Source: Salvelinus alpinus
Taxonomy: Eukaryota; Chordata; Actinopteri; Salmoniformes; Salmonidae
Direction of reading: 5' to 3'
DNA length: 64,000 bases
NCBI RefSeq assembly: GCF_045679555.1
Contig: NC_092093.1
Span: 67,415,214 to 67,479,213, forward strand
Part shown: positions 1-10,354 of the stretch, in pieces
Layout of the letters: the number at the start of each line of letters is the position of its first letter
Numbering within the stretch: the first letter of the stretch is position 1
Translations under genes and position numbers: made by a program
The notes under the pieces: model-generated
What the model was told of the DNA's origin: nothing
The model's database searches: none
The model's input: only the letters and a program-made list of their open reading frames with translations

Positions 1-1140
1 GTTAGAATGTACATTTATAAACGGGACCAGATATTACCGGTAATAACTCTTCTCATTACAACCCCCATTTGTTCCTGTTTTATGTCGTGAGTGGCATGGT
101 AATGACAGATCGGTATCTCAATGCATTCTTATTCTAAATGACTATACATTTCGCACTGTGCAGACCTACACAACCAACCTAATACCCCAACTAAACAATT
201 ACGGGCACGTTTGACCACCCCCCCACCCTTCTACCGGCACTCATCCTTCTAGCGTGTCTTCATAGTTTCTTCTTCAGATAGCGTTACAGTTCATTTCCCA
301 ACGGCACATATGTAACTTATGCCTGTCACAGTTGATGGCTCTCAATGTCCCGATTTCAATATCCAAAGAAATGAATCAGGTTTTCCCACGAGTCTCACCT
401 GAGCCGCCACCACCATTCTGTCTGGTCTATTTTCCCACCAGTAGCATGAGAGAAGTTTAAACGTGATCTCTCTCCATGCTCACTCCACATGCACGGTCTC
501 AGGACTCATGGCGCACTCCTGCCGCCGTACCCAGGTTGATGGCTCGGACTCAGGTCACAGATGTGTTACAAGACACGGTCGTATTGAACGCCTTGGTCGC
601 TCTTTCTTCAGCCGGTTATGGATGGTTTTGAGCTTCACACACTGTTCCTGGTCAAATGATCCCTTCCATGCATTAAGACACCATCTGATGTCACATTTGC
701 CATAACTTGAGAAAGAACAGAGCAAAACAACAGTTTAAGATACTTCTGAATCTGACAACCCAAACCATCCATTTGCCCTATGATAAATTATTACAATCTC
801 AATTTTTGTAATACCATTATCTCTAATACAAATGTCAAAGAGCATAACAACATACTGTTACTTTTGAAACCATTTTCAAAATTGGTTCATATTTCCTTAC
901 TTTACTGGCGACTTCCCCGGAGAGTTACCAGATCAGGGAGTTAGAACTCTAACCCATCAGGGGGAATCTCAACAATCCAGCAGACCCAATCTCGTGAAAT
1001 TTGTATCGAAACAAAGACAAAAATGAAATCAGCAATACACATATCACAATCCATTTGGAGTAACTGTGAACCCTTATTAACATATATTTTCCCTTCTATA
1101 TGCAGACTGAACAAAATATATTTGTGTATTTACCAAAGGG
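1..1140. other. Unassigned, possibly proviral interior
   Basis: No recognisable gene, splice exon or complete repeat was found here. Both strands contain only short frames. The segment sits to the left of a solo LTR and on the 3' side of the minus-strand retroviral remnant whose LTR is at 7897, so it could be degenerate internal retroviral sequence that continues beyond the left edge. That is inference only; I saw no reverse transcriptase or envelope motif. Confidence 0.3.
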
Positions 1141-1486
1141 TCTCTCACGGCCGATGCTGGAAGAAGACCAAGGTGCAGCGTAGTGAGAGTACATATCCTT
1201 TATTTTGGAATGACGCCAACAAAACAACAAACGAAAGAAACAACTGTGAAGCTTACAGGGCTAAGTGCCACAAACAAAGTCAACTTCCCACACTGAAAGG
1301 AGGGAAAGGGCTACCTAAGTATGGTTCCCAATCAGAGACAACGATAGACAGCTGTCCCTGATTGAGAACCATACCCGGCCAAAACATAGAAACATAGAAA
1401 ACCAAACATAGAATGCCCACCCCAAATCACACCCTGACCAAACCAAATAGAGACATAAAAAGGCTCTCTAAGGTCAGGGCGTGACA
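1141..1486 (-). mobile_element. Solo LTR of an LTR retrotransposon
   Basis: On the minus strand this segment starts TGTCACGCCC and ends near CGGCCGTGAGA, the inverted-end pattern of an LTR, with the outermost base of one end mutated. It has an internal hairpin, where ATGGTTCCCAATCAG at 1322 pairs with CTGATTGAGAACCAT at 1358. AATAAA-like AT-rich sequence lies near 1200 on the minus strand. No internal coding region adjoins it, so it is a solo LTR. Flanking bases (AGGG on both sides, allowing a one-base shift) are consistent with a 4-bp target duplication but do not prove it. Confidence 0.6.
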
Positions 1487-1715
1487 GGGTCAGGGAACTG
1501 GTAATTTCCCCTTTGAACACATGATTTACATCGTGATTCAAAAACAAACAACACTGCATGCTAAATCTAAATTCTAATAACCAATCAATTCAGAATTACA
1601 ACTCTTGATAACTCCATAAGGAGATAATGGTATCCTATAAGGTAATGGTAAAATAGACTAGAGACTGGTGTCTCTCATTCATATTATAATTAAATCCCAC
1701 ATGTCTCGATCATTT

Positions 1716-4700
1716 AATATGACTTCCGGCGCCGAAAAGAGATGGCCGCCTCGCTTCGCGTTCCTTGGAAAATATGCAGTATTTTGTTTTTTTATGTGTT
1801 ATTTCTTACATCGGTACCCCAGGTAATCTTAGGTTTCATTACATACAGTCGGGAGGAACTACTGAATATACGATTAATGTCAACTCATCATCGTTCCTAC
1901 CAGGAATATGACTTTCCCGAAACGGATCCAGTGTTTTGCCTTCCACCCAATACAATGGATCTGATCCCAGCCGGCGACCCTGTGCGACGCCGTAAAAGGG
2001 GCAAACGAGGCGGTCTCCTGGTCAGGCTTCGGAGACGGGCACATCGCGCTCCACTCCCTAGCATACTACTCGCCAATGTCCAGTCTCTTGACAATAAGGT
2101 TGATGAAATCCGAGCACGGGTAGCATTCCAGAGAGACATCAGGGATTGCAATGTGCTCTGCTTCACGGAAACATGGCTAACTCAAGAGACGCTAACGGAG
2201 TCGGTGCAGCCAGCTGGTTTCTTCATGCATCGCGCCGACAGAAACAAACATCTTTCTGGTAAGAAGAGGGGCGGGGGGGTATGCCTTATGATTAACGAGA
2301 CGTGGTGTGATCATCATAACAACACACAGGAACTCAAGTCATTCTGTTCACCTGATCTAGAACTCCTCACAATCAAATGTCGACCGCATTATCTACCAAG
2401 GGAATTCTCTTCGATCATAATCACAGCCGTATATATTCCCCCCCAAGCAGACACATCGATGGCCCTGAACGAACTTTATCTGACTCTTTGTAAACTGGAA
2501 ACCACACACCCTGAGGCTGCATTCATCGTAGCTGGGGATTTTAACAAGGCTAATCTAAAAACAAAACTCCCTAAATTCTATCAGCATATCGATTGTGCTA
2601 CCAGGGCTGGAAAAACCCTAGATCATTGTTATACTAATTTCCGCGACGCATATAAGGCCCTCCCCCGCCCCCCTTTCGGAAAAGCTGACCACGACTCCAT
2701 TTTGTTGATTCCAGCCTACAAACAGAAACTAAAACAACAAGCTCCCGCGCTCAGGTCTGTTCAACGCTGGTCCGACCAATCTGAATCCACGCTTCAAGAC
2801 TGCTTCGATCACGCGGATTGGAATATGTTCCGCATTGCGTCCAACAACAATATTGACGAATATGCTGATTCGGTGAGCGAGTTCATTAGGAAGTGCATTG
2901 ACGATGTCGTACCCACAGCAACGATTAAAACATTCCCAAACCAGAAACCGTGGATTGACGGCAGCATTCGCGTGAAACTGAAAGCGCGAACCACTGCTTT
3001 TAACCAGGGCAAGGTGACCGGAAGCATGACCGAATACAAACAGTGTAGCTATTCTCTCCGCAAGGCAATCAAACAGGCTAAGTCCCAGTACAGAGACAAA
3101 ATCGAGTCGCAATTCAACAGCTCAGACACAAGAGGTATGTGGCAACGTCTACAGTCAATCACGGATTACAAAAAGAAAACCAGCCCCGTCGCGGACCAGG
3201 ATGTCTTGCTCCCAGACAGGCTAAACAACTTTTTTGCCCGCTTTGAGGACAATACAGTGCCACTGACACGGCCCCCTACCAAAACCTGCGGGCTCTCCTT
3301 CACTGCAGCCGAGGTGAGTAAAACATTTAAACGTGTTAACCCTCGCAAGGCTGCAGGCCCAGACGGCATTCCTAGCCGCGTCCTCAGAGCATGCGCAGAC
3401 CAGCTGGCTGGTGTGTTTACGGACATATTCAATCAATCCTTATCCCAGTCTGCTGTTCCCACATGCTTCAAGAGGGCCACCATTGTTCCTGTTCCCAAGA
3501 AAGCTAAGGTAACTGAGCTAAACGACTACCGCCCCGTAGCACTCACTTCCGTCATCATGAAGTGCTTTGAGAGACTAGTCAAGGACCATATCACCTCCAC
3601 CCTACCGGACACCCTAGACCCACTCCAATTTGCTTACCGACCCAATAGGTCCACAGACGACGCAATCGCAACCACACTGCACACTGCCCTAACCCATCTG
3701 GACAAGAGGAATACCCATGTGAGAATGCTGTTCATCGATTACAGCTCAGCATTTAACACCATAGTACCCTCCAAACTCGTCATCAAGCTCGAGACCCTGG
3801 GTCTCGACCCCGCCCTGTGCAACTGGGTCCTGGACTTCCTGACGGGCCGCCCCCAGGTGGTGAGGGTAGGTAACAACATCTCCACCCCGCTGATCCTCAA
3901 CACTGGGGCCCCACAAGGGTGCGTTCTGAGCCCTCTCCTGTACTCCCTGTTCACCCACGACTGCGTGGCCATGCACGCCTCCAACTCAATCATCAAGTTT
4001 GCGGATGACACTACAGTGGTAGGCTTGATTACCAACAACGACGAGACGGCCTACAGGGAGGAGGTGAGGGCCCTCGGAGTGTGGTGTCAGGAAAATAACC
4101 TCACACTCAACGTCAACAAAACAAAGGAGATGATTGTGGACTTCAGGAAACAGCAGAGGGAGCACCCCCCTATCCACATCGACGGGTCAGTAGTGGAGAA
4201 GGTGGAAAGTTTTAAGTTCCTCGGTGTACACATCACGGACAAACTGAAATGGTCCACCCACACAGACAGCGTTGTGAAGAAGGCGCAGCAGCGCCTCTTC
4301 AACCTCAGGAGGCTGAAGAAATTCGGCTTGTCACCAAAAGCACTCACAAACTTCTACAGATGCACAATCGAGAGCATCCTGTCGGGCTGTATCACCGCCT
4401 GGTACGGCAACTGCTCCGCCCACAACCGTAAGGCTCTCCAGAGGGTAGTGAGGTCTGCAGAACGCACCACCGGGGGCAAACTACCTGCCCTCCAGGACAC
4501 CTACACCACCCGATGTCACAGGAAGGCCATAAAGATCATCAAGGACAACAACCACCCAAGCCACTGCCTGTTCACCCCGCTATCATCCAGAAGGCGAGGT
4601 CAGTACAGGTGCATCAAAGCAGGGACCGAGAGACTGAAAAACAGCTTCTATCTCAAGGCCATCAGACTGTTAAACAGCCACCACTAACATTTAGCGGCCG

Positions 4701-5224
4701 CTGACAACATACTGACTCAACTCCAGCCACTTTAAAAATGGGAATTGATGGAAATTATGTAAAAATGTACCACTAGCCACTTTAAACAATGCCACTTAAT
4801 ATAATGTTTACATACCCTACATTACCCATCTCATATGTATATACTGTACTCTATATCATCTACTGCATCTTGCCATCTTTATGTAATACATGTACCACTA
4901 GCCACTTTAAACTATGCCACTTTATGTTTACATACCCTACAGTACTCATCTCATATGTATATACCGTACTCTATACCATCTACTGCATCTTGCCATGCCG
5001 TTCTGTACCACCACTCATTCATATATCTTTATGTACATATTCTTTATCCCTTTACACTTGTGTGTGTGTATAAGGTAGTAGTTGTGGAATTGTTAGGTTA
5101 GATTACTTGTTGGTTATTACTGCATTGTCGGAACTAGAAGCACAAGCATTTCGCTACACTCGCATTAACATCTGCTAACCATGTGTATGTGACTAATAAA
5201 ATTTGATTTGATTTGATTTGATTT
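1716..5224 (+). mobile_element. Full-length Rex1/L2-type LINE
   Basis: A complete non-LTR retrotransposon of about 3.5 kb: a very short 5' leader, one ORF (1742-4687), a 3' UTR, and a tail of TTTGA units ending at 5224. The tail follows AATAAA near 5197. GATCATTT occurs at 1708-1715 and again at 5225-5232, a target-site duplication that fixes both ends, although the first three bases also match the tail. The 3' UTR contains a tandem duplication of about 120 bp (roughly 4768-4890 and 4891-5010, each with CACTAGCCACTTTAAAC). Single-ORF structure and a microsatellite tail fit the CR1/L2/Rex1 group. Confidence 0.85.
1742..4687 (+). CDS. LINE polyprotein: endonuclease + reverse transcriptase
   Basis: An uninterrupted 981-residue ORF. 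It encodes the retrotransposition enzyme of the surrounding LINE, which nicks target DNA and copies element RNA into the nick. The N-terminal AP-type endonuclease spans about residues 107-325: ANVQSL with Asn112, TETW with Glu143, GDFN at 265-268, LDH around 294, and ADHD at 315-318. The reverse transcriptase spans about 530-800: KAAGPDGIP, FIDYSSAF (664-671), GAPQGCVLSP (722-731) and the catalytic FADD at 753-756. The Cys/His-containing C-terminal tail is typical of the group. The first in-frame ATG lies 26 bases from the inferred 5' end. All key catalytic residues are present and no stop or frameshift breaks the frame, so this copy could be young or active. Family placement (Rex1/Babar or L2) comes from domain order and motif style, not from an alignment. 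Confidence 0.9.
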   Translation: MAASLRVPWKICSILFFYVLFLTSVPQVILGFITYSREELLNIRLMSTHHRSYQEYDFPETDPVFCLPPNTMDLIPAGDPVRRRKRGKRGGLLVRLRRRAHRAPLPSILLANVQSLDNKVDEIRARVAFQRDIRDCNVLCFTETWLTQETLTESVQPAGFFMHRADRNKHLSGKKRGGGVCLMINETWCDHHNNTQELKSFCSPDLELLTIKCRPHYLPREFSSIIITAVYIPPQADTSMALNELYLTLCKLETTHPEAAFIVAGDFNKANLKTKLPKFYQHIDCATRAGKTLDHCYTNFRDAYKALPRPPFGKADHDSILLIPAYKQKLKQQAPALRSVQRWSDQSESTLQDCFDHADWNMFRIASNNNIDEYADSVSEFIRKCIDDVVPTATIKTFPNQKPWIDGSIRVKLKARTTAFNQGKVTGSMTEYKQCSYSLRKAIKQAKSQYRDKIESQFNSSDTRGMWQRLQSITDYKKKTSPVADQDVLLPDRLNNFFARFEDNTVPLTRPPTKTCGLSFTAAEVSKTFKRVNPRKAAGPDGIPSRVLRACADQLAGVFTDIFNQSLSQSAVPTCFKRATIVPVPKKAKVTELNDYRPVALTSVIMKCFERLVKDHITSTLPDTLDPLQFAYRPNRSTDDAIATTLHTALTHLDKRNTHVRMLFIDYSSAFNTIVPSKLVIKLETLGLDPALCNWVLDFLTGRPQVVRVGNNISTPLILNTGAPQGCVLSPLLYSLFTHDCVAMHASNSIIKFADDTTVVGLITNNDETAYREEVRALGVWCQENNLTLNVNKTKEMIVDFRKQQREHPPIHIDGSVVEKVESFKFLGVHITDKLKWSTHTDSVVKKAQQRLFNLRRLKKFGLSPKALTNFYRCTIESILSGCITAWYGNCSAHNRKALQRVVRSAERTTGGKLPALQDTYTTRCHRKAIKIIKDNNHPSHCLFTPLSSRRRGQYRCIKAGTERLKNSFYLKAIRLLNSHH

Positions 5225-5953
5225 GATCATTTGTACCGAGGTTGATCAGGCCTCACCAGAAATTCAGGACACAGGTCATTCAACACCATTAAGTATTTTC
5301 TTTCCCTGTCCTTCAGAAACCATTTAAAAACATTTCAAACATGTCCATCATTCTGCATACCCAATTTAAAACCAAACTGAAAAGACCTCTCACAATAAAT
5401 CCCACAGTCTTAACACCACTAACCCATATTCATAACCGGTAAGTTGTGGGTGCGTGCTGGTGAGTATGTGGTAAACCGTACATCAAAAACACACACATGA
5501 TTAGGCTCTACTTATCTGCGAGCCCCTTCTACGGACTAATCCGGAGACTTTTATACTTATAAAACTGCCGAATATCACTAACTGCTCTCCCCAAGACCAC
5601 AGTCTCAGGAAACATTCCAAAGAGAGATAATGAATCCCCCTCCTCTCCTGGAAAAGAAAGTGTGCATTTCGTTAGCATTCACTATGCTACATCTTAATCA
5701 GCAATCCAAAAGTATTAATCATAAACCAAACATGATAATGGTAAATCCACTGTCCTCACTCCAATTATTAAACGTTTGTTTTAATCCAACCCATCGTTTA
5801 CGTATCCTTTATTTAGCACGTACTACCCTTAGACACGGCAAACTTTATCTCGCAAACCGAGTCTAACGATTCACTGGTCTCTTTTTCCCATGATTCTCCA
5901 TAACCACCGCACCACAATGCCCTTCATGTTCATGAACAAAAACTATTAAAAGT

Positions 5954-6343
5954 TCATTTTAGGTTTGGTAACCCCAATGCTAATTCCTCCGTGATCCGTC
6001 CTCCCTTTCGCCCATTCTGTAAATCTACTTCATAACAAGACGACATAAAATGTCTCACGAGATTTAAAATCACCCAAGGTTTTCTGAGTTTGCAAGAAGT
6101 GTTTGGCCAGAATTTTTTATTTGTTACCTCTTTAGAATCCATTCCCCTGGCATTTCGCATAGATTCTTCAACCCAAAACACCTTTTCCTTGGCAAATTTA
6201 GCCAATTTCTCATCATAAGGAATCTGTGATATTTGATCCCTGGCATCTATTAAAAAAAAGTTGTGTAAGACGTGGTCTCCTACGTCTCCCTTCACATAAA
6301 AACAGTCATCTCTATGAACCACTATTGATCTAACCGAGGCCAT
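5954..6343 (-). CDS. Unrecognised ORF downstream of Gag knuckle
   Basis: A 129-residue frame starting 6 bases after the stop of the minus-strand Gag-like frame, on the same strand. I do not recognise it: there is no DTG protease motif, no reverse transcriptase motif and no signal peptide. It has two Cys residues and many charged residues. Its placement suggests it belongs to the retroviral remnant, either as a degenerate Gag-Pro segment or as a chance frame. It could also be unrelated. Confidence 0.25.
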   Translation of the reverse strand: MASVRSIVVHRDDCFYVKGDVGDHVLHNFFLIDARDQISQIPYDEKLAKFAKEKVFWVEESMRNARGMDSKEVTNKKFWPNTSCKLRKPWVILNLVRHFMSSCYEVDLQNGRKGGRITEELALGLPNLK

Positions 6344-6349
6344 ACACTG

Positions 6350-6571
6350 CTATTTACCATTTTCCTGTCCCGCTGCTTTCAAGAGGATTTGTTGCTGCTC
6401 TTTTGAAAAAGATGCAAACACTTGCATGGCAGCATTTCCTCCGAATGCAGCCGGCTCCATTCCCACCTTACACTCCCTTTTCCAATGACCAACAGCCCCA
6501 CACCTAAAACAGGACTGTTGATTTTCCCTTTCCTCCCTGTTTCCTTGTCTTACTTGGGCCATTGAAATCAC
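6350..6571 (-). pseudogene. Endogenous retrovirus Gag nucleocapsid remnant
   Basis: A 73-residue frame with one retroviral CCHC zinc knuckle, CFRCGAVGHWKREC (spacing CX2CX4HX4C). It is preceded by a basic and Gln/Asn-rich stretch, as in the nucleocapsid end of Gag. A stop codon lies just upstream in frame, so the matrix and capsid parts are lost or out of frame. It lies about 1.3 kb inside the LTR at 7897 in the same orientation, which is where the end of Gag should be. No pol frame survives next to it. Confidence 0.6.
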
Positions 6572-7315
6572 TGTTAGTAACTTTCACTGTGGCTGCATTA
6601 ACCACCCCATACAGCTGTGGAATGAATAGAATTAGCTTCCACTCTCAACGCTGCTTGTACTATTTCATCGCAGTGAGGATAGGATGCTGGTCCACTACCC
6701 CCGCAATTGCCGTTTTGATCACAGGTTTCAAACCTGCCATCAAAGCCGACGTACAAATTCTATCAATGTTCTCACGTACCCAGTCTTTCTGCAGCTGAGT
6801 ACGTCTTCTAATTCCAGGTTTATCGGTGTTTAGATTTCCTCACTCCCGGCTCTAATATACGCCTTTTATTAACTATTTTCCAAGGTAGCGATAGCCACTT
6901 GCCCGGAGAATAGTTATGGTATTTGTGCCTATTAATTGGTCACGGCACTTAATACCTTGTATTAGAACCATCTGCAAACGTATTACTGGAGAATACGGGT
7001 GACCTAATGTCTTATTCCAGTGTTACACCTCAAATATCACTTGTTGTTTAACTCACATTACCAAAATGATTTACACTTGTCTTCCTATTTCAACATAATT
7101 TGTCACAGTTCCCTGTCCCAACAGGGCATAAACCAACCTCTCTCCGTATTGCTACTGCTAATACACACAAATCAAACAGCGTTCAGTCTCTTATTGCTTT
7201 TCTTTTAACCACAAATGTGGCTTTCTCTCAGAATGTATAGGCAACCATCTATCACTATCCACATACACCCTACTGCCTCACTGCCACTACAGCTGGGACT
7301 TTTGTCCCTCTTACA

Positions 7316-7680
7316 GATCTCGCAGGGGAATACCCTGACTAGGGACCTATCCTATACGGAACCTACCATACACTGTAATGTCACTCATGGATCTCGCAGA
7401 GCAAAATCTCCAATTGGGATCTATTCTTAATGGAACCTACACTACACCTTATATTTATATGGATCTCACAGAGGGAAACCTCCACTCGGGACGTATCCTT
7501 AAAGGAACCTACCCTACACCGTCATGACACCCATGGATTTCGTAGAGGATCACCCCTACTCGGGACCTATCCCTATGTAACCTACCCTACATAATTTATT
7601 TACCTGGAACTCGCAGATGTACCCCCCCTTACTCGGGACCTGTCCTTATGGAATCTACCCTACACCATATATTTACGACC
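7316..7680. repeat. Five imperfect ~73-bp tandem repeats
   Basis: The phrase GATCTCGCAG or a close variant recurs at 7316, 7390, 7464, 7536 and 7607, each time followed by CGGGACCTATCC-like and CCTACCCTACAC-like phrases. Unit lengths are 74, 74, 72 and 71 bp, so reading frame is not kept. The array lies between the primer-binding site and the Gag remnant of the retroviral element, that is in its leader or early Gag region. Confidence 0.75.
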
Positions 7681-7877
7681 GGTCGATACACAATGGGCCT
7701 ACTGAATAAACTCAGGCTTTCTAGGTCCATATCCTATTATTGTTCAGCCTACGATTCTCATATCCCCAAGATGTCAAAATGAGTGGAAACAGGTGTAGGA
7801 ACTGTGCCTACCTTGTTTGTTGCCAGCTCTTGCTCCACTGATCTGGACTCTCTGGTTTGACTATAAATCGTGGTGAA

Positions 7878-7894
7878 CCCTGCTCGCAGCGCCA
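7878..7894 (-). promoter_or_regulatory. Retroviral primer-binding site, tRNA-Ser-like
   Basis: Read on the minus strand the sequence is TGGCGCTGCGAGCAGGG. It begins two bases after the LTR end (TG at 7897-7898 on the + strand), the normal spacing for a primer-binding site. It matches the complement of the 3' end of vertebrate tRNA-Ser of the TGA/CGA type at nearly all of these positions. The tRNA assignment is from memory and should be aligned. Confidence 0.55.
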
Positions 7895-7896
7895 AC

Positions 7897-8345
7897 TGTT
7901 AGGTTCTAAATGTCATAGTAAGAAATTGACGGACACTATAAAAGCTCCAACCAAGTTTAATCACCCAAAGGATTGAACAGCTAAACAGACAAATACATAT
8001 TTCCACCAGTGGTAGCATATATACTCCAATTTGGGTGGAGTCTCCTCCTTCTCTCTTAACATTACATCTTTATTACTAGGCAGGAAGTTAAGTGATACGG
8101 GCCACAAACTGTTCCTTCTCCCTTAAGGTGACCTGACCTCAACCTCCTTCCTCACTAATCCACATCTCTCCATCTTTATAAGTGTCTGCCAACATGTGAT
8201 TATCTTTCCTTCACTCGGTACATTCCAAGCTTAATTGCATCCACCATATACATTCCTCCTACAGATAACCATTAACTTCTGGTGTAGACCCTAGAGACTA
8301 TGGCACCCCTCATGTCTCTAGTATAACTGATGATTACCAATATCT
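7897..8345 (-). mobile_element. 5' LTR of an endogenous retrovirus remnant
   Basis: The inner boundary is sharp: TGTTAGG on the + strand (CA end on the minus strand) next to the primer-binding site. Reading the minus strand, a TATAAA box (8175-8180) is followed about 105 bases later by AATAAA (8069-8074), a U3-R-U5 order. The outer end, placed near 8345, is a guess because no second LTR or target duplication was found. The interior runs leftward and is interrupted by the solo LTR and the Rex1-type LINE. Confidence 0.55.
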
Positions 8346-9800
8346 AAAGTTTAGAAATACGAACCCATCAAACTCAACTGGTTTTGGCATGAAGCAGCTC
8401 ACAGAAGAATGCCATCGGTAGCCGGTAGGGTAGGAAAGATATTTCAACTTATGATATTTACTAGTAAATGCTAACTAAGGCAACACTGGGTATGCAAACC
8501 AGTTATTGAAAAAGTTTAGTCCGACGTGTTGGTTAGTAGGCTATTTGTCATCATGCACTGTTTGCATCAGGGGCTTATACAGGGATGGACCTGGGTGGAC
8601 AGAGGCTCAGTCAAAAATATGAAATTCCCAGTTTATTATTTTTATTTTATTTAACCTGCTACAAAACCAACTTCATAAAAGGTTTTAAAAATATGTTTTA
8701 TTTGACTCAACATTTCATGACGTACACTAAGGCAGAATAGATGGATGCAGTTCAATGCATGATTCATATAATTAACCAATACATTTCTTGGTAGTCCAAA
8801 AAATATTGCTGTCAGGTTGTAAATCACAGCTGGCCTGGTACATTGTTTGCTTCCTCCATTCGGGATGCACTGTTTCAGTTTCAAAGACTCAATATTCTGG
8901 ACAAAAACAGACAAATATAACTAAGGCTGGGAATGTCAATACAACCAAACTAGCAATGGCAATGATCACAAGTCAGTCATAACGTAGCTAATAGGCTAGA
9001 GTATCTATTTATGTAGAAAGCTAAAAACACAGAGCCTAATGTTAGCTAGACATCCAGCTAGTTAGCTACTAGGAGGATGTCATAAAATGCCATTGGAGGA
9101 GTCGGTGAGTGACTGACTTTTTCCACTCATGTAGTTCTTTGGTGGCTATATACAGGTGATGCGGGTGTCATTTGGTTAGCTAGCAAGAACTTGAACGACT
9201 GTTATCCAGTTTGCATATCTCTTACATTCACAAATTCACTCTGGCTATCTACCACTCTAGCTATCTACTCCAATTTCAGAGTACTCTCGTCTGAGTGTGC
9301 CAGAGTGCAGAACAACTGAATTTAGGAACGTGCAACACCCAATGAATTTGACCGGCGTCAGTAAACATGGGCAAAAAAGTAATAGTTAGTCAAGAACACT
9401 CTAGAACAAATGTGAACAGCCTAACCTGCTCTGCTACGTCAAGTAAAATGGTCAGAGTGAAGTGTTCTCTCATTTGTGTCTGGAAGTAGCTAGCTAGCAA
9501 GCTAGCCAACTTTAGCCAGTTAGCTTGGGTGCTTGGTTGGGACAAACATGCAAGCTGCAGAAGGAATACGAGACTCCCATCTTTATCCATGCTATTTTTA
9601 CAGCCAATTAGCTAAAAAAGTTTGAGAGGGTTTATCTAATGTTCTTTTGTTTGATTTGAGCTCATCTTGCTCTGGCTAGCATTAGTTGTTGATCTTGTTG
9701 TTGAGGTGCATAATTGAGGGAGAGAGAGCCTTCCTTTTCGTGGTTGTTTGATCAATAGGAATGTAAAGTTCCCAAATATAAGAGCACTCCCGTGGTGTTT
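8346..9800. other. No gene seen; GCTAGCTA-rich DNA
   Basis: AT-rich sequence with many scattered GCTAGC/TTAGCTAG motifs (for example near 9050, 9180 and 9490). That pattern is common in salmonid non-coding DNA. No exon, transposon end or RNA gene was recognised. Confidence 0.4.
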
Positions 9801-10022
9801 AATCAAATCAAATCAATTTTATATAGCCCTTCGTACATCAGCTAATATCTCGAAGTGCTGTACAGACACCCAGCCTAAAACCCCAAACAGCAAGCAATGC
9901 AGGTGTAGAAGCACGGTGGCTAGGAAAAACTCCCTAGAAAGGCCAAAACCTAGGAAGAAACCTAGAGAGGAACCAGGCTATGAGGGGTGGCCAGTCCTCT
10001 TCTGGCTGTGCTGGCTGTGCTG
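9801..10022 (-). mobile_element. Dispersed element with (CAAAT)n end
   Basis: Begins AATCAAATCAAATCAATTTT and continues TATATAGCCCTTCGTACATCAG, then CTAAAACCCCAAACAGCAAG. The same sequence recurs at 13937-14048. Read on the minus strand it ends in TTTGATTTGATT, the same tail type as the Rex1-type LINE at 1716-5224. This suggests a non-autonomous or 5'-truncated element moved by that machinery. It is non-coding. Confidence 0.6.
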
Positions 10023-10070
10023 TGCTGGCTGTGCTTCTGGCTGTGCTGTGCTGTGCTTCTGGCTGTTTAC
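10003..10070. repeat. TGGCTGTGCT minisatellite
   Basis: Short irregular tandem units of CTGGCTGTGCT and CTGTGCTT lie at the inner edge of the dispersed element. Confidence 0.7.
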
Positions 10071-10195
10071 ATATTTGCAGAAATCCATTCGGGTGTACTT
10101 TGTGGCTTTAGGCAAATGCCTTCTAATAATCTAAAGTCGCGCTGTTGCAACTGCCTGTAAACACACAGTCCAGTTCAAAGTGAATGATAACATTT

Positions 10196-10354
10196 TCACA
10201 TTTAACATTTAAGTCATTTAGCAGACGCTCTTATCCAGAGCGACTTACAAATTGGAAAGTTCATACATATTCATCCTGGTCCCCCCGTGGGGAATGAACC
10301 CACAACCCTGGCGTTGCAAGCGCCATGCTCTACCAACTGAGCCACACGGGACCA
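10196..10354 (-). mobile_element. HpaI-type tRNA-derived SINE
   Basis: On the minus strand it starts with a tRNA-like head (CCCGTGTGGCTCAGTTGGTA as A box, GTGGGTTCATTCCCC as B box). It ends with TCGCTCTGGATAAGAGCGTC and TGCTAAATGAC, the diagnostic 3' part of the salmonid HpaI SINE. It is not a functional tRNA gene because the cloverleaf is diverged and fused to the SINE body. Confidence 0.85.

Noticed and set aside
10270-10352. Possible minus-strand tRNA gene
   Set aside because: tRNA-like head of an HpaI SINE; the diagnostic SINE tail follows directly.
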